Below, piece after piece: positions 1 to 8,155 of a DNA stretch of 53,675 bases. Below the pieces are notes generated by a model that had not been told where the DNA came from, did not search any database, and worked only from the letters and a program-made list of their open reading frames with translations. Numbering within the stretch: position 1 is the stretch's first letter; each line of letters starts with the position of its first letter. A program made the position numbers and the translations under genes. Origin of the DNA: Microvirga makkahensis (lineage in GTDB: Bacteria; Pseudomonadota; Alphaproteobacteria; Rhizobiales; Beijerinckiaceae); NCBI RefSeq assembly GCF_009830105.1, contig NZ_WURB01000028.1, forward strand, positions 1 through 53,675. The letters are read 5' to 3'.

Positions 1-198
1 AACCGTGCCCGCCAGCTCGTGCCCCGGCACGTGCGGCAGCGTAACGTCGGGATCGTGCCCCATCCATCCGTGCCAGTCGCTCCGGCACAGCCCCGTCGCC
101 TCCACCTTGATCACCACGCCCTCGGTGCACGGCGTCGGATCGGGCACGCTCTGCACGCGGGGCGGCTGGCCGAATTGCTCGAAGAGGACGGCTTTCAT
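1..198 (-). CDS. Zinc-dependent alcohol dehydrogenase, N-terminal part (runs off window)
   Basis: The first 66 codons of a medium-chain dehydrogenase/reductase are read leftwards from an ATG at 198 and continue past base 1. The start is set by AGGAG a few bases upstream. The fragment shows the N-terminal GroES-like fold: a catalytic-zinc cysteine in GLCRSDWHGW and the VPGHELAG motif carrying the second zinc ligand pair. The family oxidises alcohols or reduces aldehydes with NAD(P) in the cytoplasm. The substrate cannot be told from this fragment. It has no clear link to the broken genes to its right. Confidence 0.85.
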   Translation of the reverse strand, partial: MKAVLFEQFGQPPRVQSVPDPTPCTEGVVIKVEATGLCRSDWHGWMGHDPDVTLPHVPGHELAGTV

Positions 199-324
199 GG
201 GCTCTCCTTGATGGCGGGCAAACCAGTAGACGGATCGGACAGGCAGAATGCGACTGCCACGGTCCGCACAAGCAAGTCAGCGAGGCCCTACCAAGATCGA
301 CTCATGACAGGAGGGCCGGTCAAA

Positions 325-621
325 TCAACCGGCACTCCTGTTCGAGGCATGCTCCACATGAACCACCTCGCTCACGCCGGCGAGCTTATGGGGCACGAGG
401 AAGGCGCCGCCGCCCACGACGATGATCGGCATGTCGCCGGCAGAGGTCTTCATGCGGTCGACACCGTCCTCGATCATCTGGTGGATGCACTCGAGGAGGC
501 GATCGACCAGCGAGCGATCGAGATGCTTCGCCCGGTCGCGGTCCCCGATCTCCGCCGCCTCGAGCTCGCACGCCGCCTTGTCGCAGGCGCCCTGTAGCTT
601 CTCCTCGACGGACGCCGGGAA
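325..621 (-). pseudogene. Hydantoinase/oxoprolinase subunit A fragment
   Basis: About 95 codons match the C-terminal part of the HyuA-type hydantoinase/oxoprolinase family. The recognisable part is a DRMKTSAGDMPIIVVGGGAF-type segment followed by LAGVSEVVHVEHA. The reading then breaks where the family continues with its conserved ANAVGAA segment. The N-terminal several hundred residues are absent, so this is a relic of a gene of roughly 700 codons that lost both ends. Its upstream end abuts a LuxR-like fragment on the opposite strand. Confidence 0.65.
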
Positions 622-648
622 ATGCCCCGGTCCTCCGATTCCTCGCCC

Positions 649-768
649 ATGCTGGCAGAGCGGCTCGAGCGGCTGCCCCAAAGAAAGAGACAGGGCCTTT
701 CCCTGGCAGCGGAAGGCCTGTCGAACAAGGCCATCGGACGCCAGCTCGGCATCGGCGCAAAGGGAGCG
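649..768 (+). pseudogene. LuxR-type HTH fragment
   Basis: Forty codons resemble the DNA-binding HTH of LuxR/NarL regulators (AEGLSNKAIGRQLGIG, with a degenerate RLPQRKRQ lead-in). No receiver or sensor domain is attached. The reading frame runs without a stop directly into the LysR effector-domain fragment that follows, making an accidental LuxR-LysR chimera. It is called a remnant because both partners are truncated. Confidence 0.5.
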
Positions 769-1402
769 CCATGTGGCAAGCTGCGGGCCAGCGCCTCAAT
801 GGGATTTGGAGTGAGGTATGTGGTGCCGCTTGTGCCGGACTTCCTCAGCCGGCATCCGGGCGTGAAGTTGGATCTGTCGCTCACCGACGGCGTGATTGAT
901 CGGCTTGAGAATAGAACGGACATCGCAATCCGCTCCGGCGTGTTGCGCGACACGCCCCTGAAAGCCAGCAAAATCTGGCGAGCCGTCGCGTTGTTGTGGC
1001 CTCGCCCACCCCTATCTGGAGAGCTGCAGTATTCCTGAAAAGCCGGATGATCTTGATCGACACAACTGCCTTCTGTTCAACTTCCGCCCCGGCGGCGAGG
1101 GGTGACCATTTCGCAATCCTGGCAGCGAGCCTGTCCATACGAAAGACGTTTCTGAAAACTTCCAAGGCAACAACGGCCCAACCGTGCGCCGCCTTTGTCT
1201 GGAGGGACTTGAGCTGGCGCGGGTTGGACAGTTCCATGTTCAGCCTGATATCGACGCGGGCCGTCTCGTTCCGGTGCTTGACCCATTCAATCCCGAGGAT
1301 ATCGAACTCATTCACGCCGTCTTTGTTGGTCATGAGCACCTCGCCGCCCGCACCCGCGCCTTCATCGACTTCCCGGGGGAGCGAATGTCCATCCGCGGTT
1401 AA
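769..1402 (+). pseudogene. LysR-family regulator, effector-domain remnant
   Basis: The segment encodes the substrate-binding half of a LysR regulator: GFGVRYVVPLVPDFLSRHPG, then LDLSLTDGVIDRL and RTDIAIRSG. The N-terminal HTH is missing. The frame breaks near 995-1001, where homology moves to the next frame (AHPYLESC...NCLLFNFRPGGEG). A TGA at 1103-1105 then stands where tryptophan is expected, and the C-terminal part (ELARVGQFHVQPDI...LVPVLDPF...HLAARTRAFIDF) follows in that frame. Truncation, frameshift and stop together make it non-functional. Confidence 0.8.
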
Positions 1403-1919
1403 GCCCACAGTGGATCCTGCCAGGCTTTCTGAGGCGATTAACATCGCCCTTGGGACAGCTGAGGTTATAGAGCGACACTGTGCAAAGGTCCGCCCATCGT
1501 GCGAATGCGGAATTTCGGGTTAGGTCCGCCCGTGTCAGGGCCCGAATTCGAGGAGAAAACGGTATTCGCAAAAGATCGGTCTCTCACGCCGTGACGCGAC
1601 GAGAGCATCTTGCATATTGTCCTATGCCGTCCGATGGGCGGAGCGGCAGATCCTCTCGGCGACCAACCCTACATCGAGGTCTCATTCGATCACGCCGTCC
1701 GCAAGCGCGACCAGCATCGGCGGAACCGCGAGGCTCAGTGCTCCCGCTATCTCGAGGTTGATGAAGAACTCCAGCTTCGCGGGCTGCTCAACCGGCAAGT
1801 CAGGGGTGTTCCAATGGGACGTATCAGGGCGCCCGACGTTATCTATCCGTTCCCTCTGGAGTTCCGAAGATGCGCACCACGCAGTTTTCGGCACTTTTGT
1901 GAGAAAGCGGGGTCAAAGC
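1403..1919. other. Intergenic region before the cyclase gene
   Basis: No convincing gene is seen here. It contains the relict Rhizobiales repeat at 1680-1811 described separately and otherwise degenerate sequence. Confidence 0.5.
1680..1811 (+). repeat. Relict dispersed Rhizobiales intergenic repeat
   Basis: Translated on the plus strand this stretch reads SHSITPSASATSIGG, then RLMKNSSFAGCSTGKSG. It closely matches a phrase that recurs in many spurious hypothetical proteins of Bradyrhizobium and relatives (SITSSARASSVGG ... GCSTGRSAGL). Such recurrence in all sorts of places indicates a dispersed non-coding repeat, not a protein. The identification rests on recall of that pattern. The copy is diverged after 1811. 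Confidence 0.5.
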
Positions 1920-3095
1920 ATGCCCCAGGACCCTCAACGCCATTCCAGCGTCCTCGAGCTTGCTCGGTGGCTCACCGGACCAGCCCGCACTGCACTCGCT
2001 CCAGCCGAGATCGTCACAGAATATTGCGAACGGCTGCTGACCGCGGGCGTGCCACTCTGGCGAGTGCGGGTTGGGCAGCGCTTGGCCAATCCTCTCATCG
2101 GCGTCTGGGGCATCAAATGGGTGCGCGGCGTCGGGGCCGAGGAGTACGCCGTGCCCCATAGGATCCTGGCGACACGCTCATACACAGGCAGTCCCTTCGA
2201 GCATGTCAACAAGACACGGGCGAGCTTCCGCCGCTCCCTTCGGCAACTTGATCCGGCACTCGATCATCACGTGCTCTTCGAAGTGGCGACCGAAGGCGGC
2301 ACAGACTACCTGGCTATACCTGTCATATACGGAGATGGTTCGGTTCAGGGGGCCTCCTTCACAACCGATAGCCTACGCGGTTTCAGCCCGGAGGAGGTGG
2401 TCCTCATAGAGGAGCTGGGCCCCTTCCTTGCCGCGGCCATGGAACCTGCCGCGATGCGGCGTTCAAGTGAGAGCCTTCTTCGGACCTATCTTGGTGCGGG
2501 GCCTGCCAAACGCGTCGCGGAAGGGGCCATTCGACGAGGCGACTGCTTTGAGATTGAAGCAGCCGTGCTGCAGACTGATCTGCGGGGGTACACGGCTCTG
2601 TCGCAGCAATTGTCACCTGATCAATTGCTGGTCTACCTTGACCGCTATCTGGAGGTGGTTGTCGAGGCGGTGCGTGCAGAGGGTGGTGACGTGCTCAAGT
2701 TCATCGGCGATGGTACCCTTTCGATCTTTTCTGTTGAGGAGAGCGGACGAGCAGAGGCCACCCGACAGGCTTACCGGGCATTGGACGCTGCCTTAGCCAG
2801 AGCCGATCAGGACGGTGATCTGCACTTTGTCGGATGCCTGCATGTCGGCCCTGTCACCTACGGCAATATCGGCAGCCCCGACCGCCTCGACTTTACTGTG
2901 GTCGGGACCACCGTCAATCTGGTGAGTCACCTGGAGGCGTTTGCCAAGAGTACAGGCTATATGGCGGTATGCTCTCAAGAGGTCGCCGCACTCCTCCCAA
3001 CTGGGGCGACGCGAGCTCTCGGCTCGTTTGCCCTCAAGGGCGTCCGAGACGAGCAAATGATTTTCTCGTTACGCGGATCCGGCGGATACCCGTAG
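1920..3095 (+). CDS. Class III adenylate/guanylate cyclase
   Basis: This is a 391-residue cytoplasmic protein with a roughly 190-residue N-terminal sensor-like region and a C-terminal class III nucleotidyl cyclase domain. The two metal-binding aspartates are visible: D220 in LQTDLRGYTALS and D264 in FIGDGTLSIF. The core continues with DFTVVGTTVN near 324-333. In the helix that normally reads N-x-x-x-R the arginine is replaced by histidine (NLVSHLE, H337). This could alter transition-state stabilisation. An upstream in-frame extension to 1617 exists, but it crosses the relict repeat, so the ATG at 1920 is preferred. No transmembrane segment or operon partner is seen. Confidence 0.85.
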   Translation: MPQDPQRHSSVLELARWLTGPARTALAPAEIVTEYCERLLTAGVPLWRVRVGQRLANPLIGVWGIKWVRGVGAEEYAVPHRILATRSYTGSPFEHVNKTRASFRRSLRQLDPALDHHVLFEVATEGGTDYLAIPVIYGDGSVQGASFTTDSLRGFSPEEVVLIEELGPFLAAAMEPAAMRRSSESLLRTYLGAGPAKRVAEGAIRRGDCFEIEAAVLQTDLRGYTALSQQLSPDQLLVYLDRYLEVVVEAVRAEGGDVLKFIGDGTLSIFSVEESGRAEATRQAYRALDAALARADQDGDLHFVGCLHVGPVTYGNIGSPDRLDFTVVGTTVNLVSHLEAFAKSTGYMAVCSQEVAALLPTGATRALGSFALKGVRDEQMIFSLRGSGGYP

Positions 3096-3457
3096 CCCCT
3101 CACCTATTCGGCCCTCATTAGCGCAATGCGAGGTGCGAAACGGATGATCTCGTCGAGACCAGGTTCAACCACCAAATCCCTCGCCCTTCGGGAATACCCG
3201 GTATTCCCGCTTGAGCGGACATTCGGTCTACTGCCGAGTTGTGCCAGAAGCTGCCATACCTGACATCATGCTTGCAGCACTAGCCGGATGGCTAAACTCA
3301 CCTGCCGCGCCGATCCATGAGCTTGCGTGCCCCTCCATAGAAGGTGGCTCATCCAGAGTGGTTGAGACTAGGTTCGGCTAAGCGTATGGTGGATTTGGGC
3401 TGGGTATTCGCTGATGAGGCCGGGCGCCCGATTGGGTCCTCCGGCAGGGAGGAAGCG
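3096..3457. other. Intergenic region
   Basis: No gene is recognised between the cyclase and the TPR protein. The segment around 3190-3235 (GAATACCCGGTATTCCCGC) contains a GGGAATACCGG-like inverted motif but no terminator-like run of T. Confidence 0.4.
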
Positions 3458-5065
3458 ATGCCAGCGAAGATCAGCTTGTCGGCGATTGCCCTGGGTTTCA
3501 TGCTCTGCCCAGCACCAGGGCAGGCGCAACATCATCATGGCCATGCACAAGGCACCTCCCCAGGCGCCGCAACCCTCGGAGAAGTTCACTTCCCGGTCAG
3601 TTGCACGCCTGAGGCGCAGGCTGCCTTTGATGAGGCGATGAAGCTACAGCACTCGTTCTGGTATGAGGCGGCAGGAGAGGCCTTCCGGCGGGTGCGCGAC
3701 CGCGATCCAGCCTGCGTCATGTCCTACTGGGGCGAGGCTATGGCCCTCCTGGTGAACCCCTTCACTGTCACCACCTCCGCCAATCTCCGGCAGGGGCGCG
3801 CATTGCTCGATGAGGCACGACGGATCGGTGCCCGCAGCGAGCTCGAGACTGGCTTCATTGCCGCCCTCTCCGAGCTTTACAGCAACGAGGACCCGGCCAC
3901 GCACAGATCCCGCGTGGAGCGCTATGAACAGGCAATGGGCCGATTGTACGAACGCTTCTCCAATGATCTTGAGGTCGCCATCCACTACGCCCTCGCTCTG
4001 GCGATGGCGGCGCCCCCGACGGATAAAACATACGCCCGCCAGCTTCGCGCCGCCGAGATCCTGGAGCGTGCTTGGGCGCAGCAGCCACAGCACCCTGGCA
4101 TTGCCCACTACCTGATCCACACCTATGATACGCCGGCGCTTGCGCCACGCGGTGTCGCGGCAGCCGAACGCTACGCCAAGATTGCGGCCGATGCACCGCA
4201 CGCGCTGCACATGCCATCCCACATTTTCACCCGGATCGGGCGCTGGGAGGACTCAATCGAGACCAACCGCCGATCCGCGGAGACGGCACGGGCGCGACAG
4301 GCCGTGTTCGACGAAATCCATGCGCTTGACTACATGGTCTATGGCTATCTCCAGACCGGGCAGGTTGAGGCGGCCCGGCGGGTGGTCGCCGATTTGGGGC
4401 GCTTTTCCTCCTGGAGCGCGCCCGCACCGATCTTTGCTTGGGCCCTAACGGTGATGCCAGCCCGTTTTGCCCTTGAACGCGGTGCATGGGAAGACGCGGC
4501 CGCTCTCACTCCAGGCCGGCAAACCGCGCCAGTCGTCGTCGCAAACACGCACTTTGCTCGTGCCGTGGGTGCGGCTCGGGCAGGGCGCCCGGATGAAGCA
4601 GCCGCAGACGTCGAGGCGCTAAAGGCTGCGGCGGCGACACTGCGTGGCAGTGATGCCTATTGGGCGGAGCAGACGGAAATTCTGCGCCTCGCGGCCGAAG
4701 CATGGATTGCCTTTGCGCGCGGTCAGCATGATCTGGCGCTCACGACGATCCGAGAGGCGGCCGAGCGTGAGGAGCGGACGGACAAGCATCCAGTAACGCC
4801 GGGGCCGCTCTTCCCTGCCCGTGAGCAATCAGGGGAGATGCTGCTGATCATGGGCCGCTACGCTGAGGCGCAGCGGGAATACGAGGCCGCCCAGAGGACG
4901 GAGCCTCGCCGTTTCCGTTCCGTCTATGGCGCGGCGCGAGCGGCTGAGTTGGGGGGCGACGGCGCTGCGGCGCGGCGGCATTACGCGCACCTACTTGAGA
5001 TTGCGGCGCGCGCTCAACCGGGCCTGTCGGAGGCTGAGCATGCACGCGCATTTCTGGGCCGCTGA
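3458..5065 (+). CDS. Secreted/periplasmic TPR-repeat protein
   Basis: A protein of 535 residues starts at the ATG preceded by GGGAGGA. An in-frame upstream extension to 3344 is less likely because this start exposes a signal peptide (ISLSAIALGFMLCPAPGQAQ) followed by a His-rich HHHGHAQ stretch. The mature part is helical. It carries motifs such as FDEAMKLQHSFWYEAA, PGIAHYLIHTYDTP, HMPSHIFTRIGRWEDSI and, near the C-terminus, a canonical TPR (GRYAEAQREYEAAQRTEP). The family is widespread but poorly characterised. It probably acts as a protein-binding scaffold in the periplasm. The His-rich segment could bind metal, which is inference. Confidence 0.8.
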   Translation: MPAKISLSAIALGFMLCPAPGQAQHHHGHAQGTSPGAATLGEVHFPVSCTPEAQAAFDEAMKLQHSFWYEAAGEAFRRVRDRDPACVMSYWGEAMALLVNPFTVTTSANLRQGRALLDEARRIGARSELETGFIAALSELYSNEDPATHRSRVERYEQAMGRLYERFSNDLEVAIHYALALAMAAPPTDKTYARQLRAAEILERAWAQQPQHPGIAHYLIHTYDTPALAPRGVAAAERYAKIAADAPHALHMPSHIFTRIGRWEDSIETNRRSAETARARQAVFDEIHALDYMVYGYLQTGQVEAARRVVADLGRFSSWSAPAPIFAWALTVMPARFALERGAWEDAAALTPGRQTAPVVVANTHFARAVGAARAGRPDEAAADVEALKAAAATLRGSDAYWAEQTEILRLAAEAWIAFARGQHDLALTTIREAAEREERTDKHPVTPGPLFPAREQSGEMLLIMGRYAEAQREYEAAQRTEPRRFRSVYGAARAAELGGDGAAARRHYAHLLEIAARAQPGLSEAEHARAFLGR

Positions 5066-5266
5066 AAAGGGCAGCCGGATATTCAGGAATGATCAGGCCA
5101 CGGCTTCGAGCCAGTCCGAATATCGCCCGCTCGCGCTACCAATGGGGAACTTCGAATGGTCCCCCCTTTTGCAGTTATCGCTTCCCTTAAGCGGGGAGCG
5201 TCTGCATCGGGTGACCCTTTGAACCTGCTGACCCTGAGACGGCGCTTTTCTATAGCGGCATTCGCT

Positions 5267-6079
5267 CTATCGCCATGCCACTTCGTACACTCGAACGGGC
5301 TGAGCGAAGCCTTTAAGCGAATATGGTCCAAGGTCTTGGAGGTAAAAATTGTCTGATACCAGTGCTGATACCGCCTCTGACACAACAATGGTGTTGGGTT
5401 CTGCACACTGGCAGAGGCGCGCCGCCATCTGAACGGTCGAGCCGAACAGGTCATTGCTGTCGGCGACCGGTTCGCCGGCATCCAAGCCAATTCGAACCAG
5501 CAGCTTCTCCCGGCTGGCGAGATTGAAGGCATCAAACGACTGCTGAATAGCACGGGCGCAGTCGACCGCCGATGTGACCTGATCAAAGGAAGCCATGATC
5601 CCATCACCCGTGTGCTTGACCTCACGCCCCTGCTTGTCCTTCAGGGCACGGCGGACGAGGGCATCATGGGCGCGCACCATCTCAACAGCTCGGACATCGC
5701 CCAATCTTGCCGTCATTCCAGTCGAGTCCACGATATCCGTGAACATGATCGTGCGAAGAGCCGCATCAAACGAGACCTGGGATGTAGCACCGGCTGGTGC
5801 CGGATCGGAGACCCGCCCCAGGAATGCCTCGACAGCCGAGAGATCGACCTCTATCACGTCCTTGGCAACATCGCCATGGGCCTCGTCATGTACCCGCATT
5901 GCCGCCTGAATGTCGGGGGCATCGATGAGGCAAAAGCCGGTGCCGCGCGCTTCGTCGAACCAGTAGGTCAGGAACCGCACCCCATAGCGCTCCTGAACCT
6001 CCAGGTCCTTGCGGTGGGCCTCCGCAATGTCGGCTGCTGTCAGGCCCCGTAGATCGTGACGGTCCAGGAATATAGGCAT
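5267..6079 (-). CDS. DUF4242 (nickel-binding-like) domain fused to class III adenylate cyclase
   Basis: This protein has 270 residues when started at the ATG at 6079, which has GGAG six bases before it; a GTG at 6091 is in frame but overlaps that site. Residues 1-80 (MPIFLDRHDLRGLTAADIA...GTGFCLIDAPD) match the DUF4242/SCO4226-type small domain. Residues from about 105 form a class III cyclase with both metal aspartates (MFTDIVDSTG and HTGDGIMASF). In the catalytic helix the usual asparagine is glutamine (GSTVQMAARLC) while the arginine is kept, a variant known in bacterial cyclases. It probably makes cAMP in response to a ligand of the N-terminal domain. Confidence 0.85.
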   Translation of the reverse strand: MPIFLDRHDLRGLTAADIAEAHRKDLEVQERYGVRFLTYWFDEARGTGFCLIDAPDIQAAMRVHDEAHGDVAKDVIEVDLSAVEAFLGRVSDPAPAGATSQVSFDAALRTIMFTDIVDSTGMTARLGDVRAVEMVRAHDALVRRALKDKQGREVKHTGDGIMASFDQVTSAVDCARAIQQSFDAFNLASREKLLVRIGLDAGEPVADSNDLFGSTVQMAARLCQCAEPNTIVVSEAVSALVSDNFYLQDLGPYSLKGFAQPVRVYEVAWR

Positions 6080-6343
6080 CGCTATCTCCACACCCCAGCA
6101 CCCAGTCTACACCTTAGTCCCGCTCGCGTCAGGCAATCCTTTGGCTGGACCGGGCGACGGCCGATGCAGGACACCGCCACGAGCGGAAGTCCGGTGCGGG
6201 TAAGCTCCCGCTCCAAGGTGAACAGGCCGGATCCGGTCCCATCCTGTTGTTTCTGGACACGGCAATGTGTCGGACGCGCTTTGCTGGCTTGGCCACAGAT
6301 CCGCTGTAATGGCAACCGACCCTGAGGCACCAGGGAGGCAACC

Positions 6344-7567
6344 ATGAAAAGAGCGAGAGTCTTTCTGTCCGCGAGTATCGGCATCATCGCGTCTATGGTC
6401 GTCTTCAGTGCAGGTGCCGAGCCGAGCAGACCCGAGAAGGTGCAAGCGGCACTCGAAAGTTGGCTAGCGGAGAGAGCCCCGCTGGAGAAGGTCACCGGCA
6501 TAGCCGCCTATATCAGCCTCGGTGATCCCGGGCCGGCCATCGAGGCCTTCGCCGGCACCACAGGCCGGTCACCCTCCGACGGGCCCGTTAGCCAGAATAC
6601 CCTATTCCAGATGGGCAGCACGTCGAAATCCTTTACCGCCGCTGTGCTCCTCAAGCTCGAGGCCGCCGGCACGCTGTCGCTCGACGACACCGTCGGGAGA
6701 TGGTTGCCGGAGTATCCCGCCTGGCAGGATGTCAGCATCAGGCGCCTGCTCAATATGACCAGTGGGATTCCAAACTATTCCGAGACCAAGGAGATGTCGC
6801 GCCTGTGGATCGAGGAGCCCCAACGCGACCTCAGCGCGGAGGAGCTCGTGAGGATGGTGTATCCTACCAACAGCAACAAACTCCCCGCCACAACGGGCTA
6901 TCACTACTCCAACACCAACTACATCCTGGCGAGCATGATCGCCGAAAAGGCAACCGGAAAGACGTTCCAGGAACTGGTTCATGAGCTCGTGATCGAACCA
7001 TTAGGGCTTCACTCGACCTTCTACGAGAGTGGCACCTATCCTGAGACCGTAATCCGGCGGCTGGCACATGGTTACTTTGAGAATCCGGCCTGCACCGACT
7101 ACCAGCCTAAGGATTGTGCCGCGTCTTGGAACCGGCCGCTGTTAGGCCGCGATGTCCGTGCAATAAGCTCATCGTGGGCTCAGGCCGCTGGCGGCGCAAT
7201 CTCGAACCCACGGGACGTCACCCGCTGGATGCAGGCGGTCTTTGCGGGCCAGGTGGTGCCAGCAAAGCAACAGAGCGAGTGGCTGCGGATGATTTCGACC
7301 CGAACCGGCGAACCGATCGCTGGCTTAACGGCCGAGGACCCGCGCGGCTTCTCCCTTGGCTTGGTCCAGGCGATACTCGGGCCGGCGGGAGCGCACTGGT
7401 TCTACGAGGGCGAGACGCTTGGCTATCGCACTCTTTATGTTTGGTTTGCAGGGGACAATATCCTGATCACGGTGCAGACCAACTCGCAACCTGCTGAAGG
7501 AATGGACCGGCTCCACGATGCGGTGATTGCAATCTACGAGGCCGTTAAGCCGCCCTCATCGCCATGA
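6344..7567 (+). CDS. Serine beta-lactamase-like hydrolase / D-Ala-D-Ala carboxypeptidase family
   Basis: A 407-residue protein with a signal peptide (ARVFLSASIGIIASMVVFSAGA) and the AmpC/EstB-type serine hydrolase fold. The catalytic S92-T-S-K95 (SxxK) and Y188-S-N190 (YxN) motifs are present. The start is preceded by AGGGAGGCAACC. The family includes class C beta-lactamases, DD-peptidases and esterases and acts in the periplasm. Sequence alone does not decide which activity applies. The gene stands alone, with about 265 bp to the divergent cyclase gene upstream. Confidence 0.85.
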   Translation: MKRARVFLSASIGIIASMVVFSAGAEPSRPEKVQAALESWLAERAPLEKVTGIAAYISLGDPGPAIEAFAGTTGRSPSDGPVSQNTLFQMGSTSKSFTAAVLLKLEAAGTLSLDDTVGRWLPEYPAWQDVSIRRLLNMTSGIPNYSETKEMSRLWIEEPQRDLSAEELVRMVYPTNSNKLPATTGYHYSNTNYILASMIAEKATGKTFQELVHELVIEPLGLHSTFYESGTYPETVIRRLAHGYFENPACTDYQPKDCAASWNRPLLGRDVRAISSSWAQAAGGAISNPRDVTRWMQAVFAGQVVPAKQQSEWLRMISTRTGEPIAGLTAEDPRGFSLGLVQAILGPAGAHWFYEGETLGYRTLYVWFAGDNILITVQTNSQPAEGMDRLHDAVIAIYEAVKPPSSP

Positions 7568-8155
7568 CCTTTCCACTTGAGCGCGACTTGCTCGATCCTA
7601 TCCTCGGCTCAAGGCTGCCCCGGGCAGGTTCCTCAGTCTGCTGGAAATCACCATAGTGCCTCGCAACCCCACTAAAGAACTGCGGTGGCGACGATACTCC
7701 GGCAGGAGGCTATGCATCCGCTCGCGGTTACCGCAATGGGAATAAATGTTTGAACAGGGGCGACGGTAGCCTTTAAGCGCAGACTTTTAAGAATCTGCTC
7801 ACCGCGCGAATGCAGAAATTCTGCTTAGGCCAGCCTCGGGCCAGGAGCCGACCTTTAACAGCGGTTCACTCATGAGCGATGTCTAAAGCATCGGATCCAA
7901 AGGCGGATCCGATGCTCCACTCTCTGAAGAGCGCGTCGTGAAACGTGGAAAACCCGGTCCACTTTTCCGCACGATGCGCTAGGATACCCGCAGTGCTGCT
8001 ATGCTCGCAATGGATTGTCGGGGAACTGGCAAGCAGTTCGCCTAACGAGAAAAGGGCCGCTGTTTCCGGCGACCCTCTGCGATTATGCTCTGCTAGGTGG
8101 AACTATGAGCCTGCGTACGGCCTGCTCATTCCATCTCGCGAGATCATCTCCCACC
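7568..8155. other. Long intergenic region with relict repeat
   Basis: No gene is supported in this stretch. It holds a perfect inverted repeat at 7887-7916 and, beside it, a stretch (AAAACCCGGTCCACTTTTCC...GATGCGCT) that recurs between genes in Methylobacteriaceae and relatives, as recalled. Confidence 0.5.
7887..7916. repeat. Perfect 12-bp inverted repeat, dispersed-repeat type
   Basis: AGCATCGGATCC (7887-7898) and GGATCCGATGCT (7905-7916) form a perfect 12-bp stem around AAAGGC. No T-run follows, so a simple terminator is unlikely. Together with the flanking CCGGTCCACTTTTCC segment it looks like a REP-like intergenic element of Rhizobiales. Confidence 0.7.
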
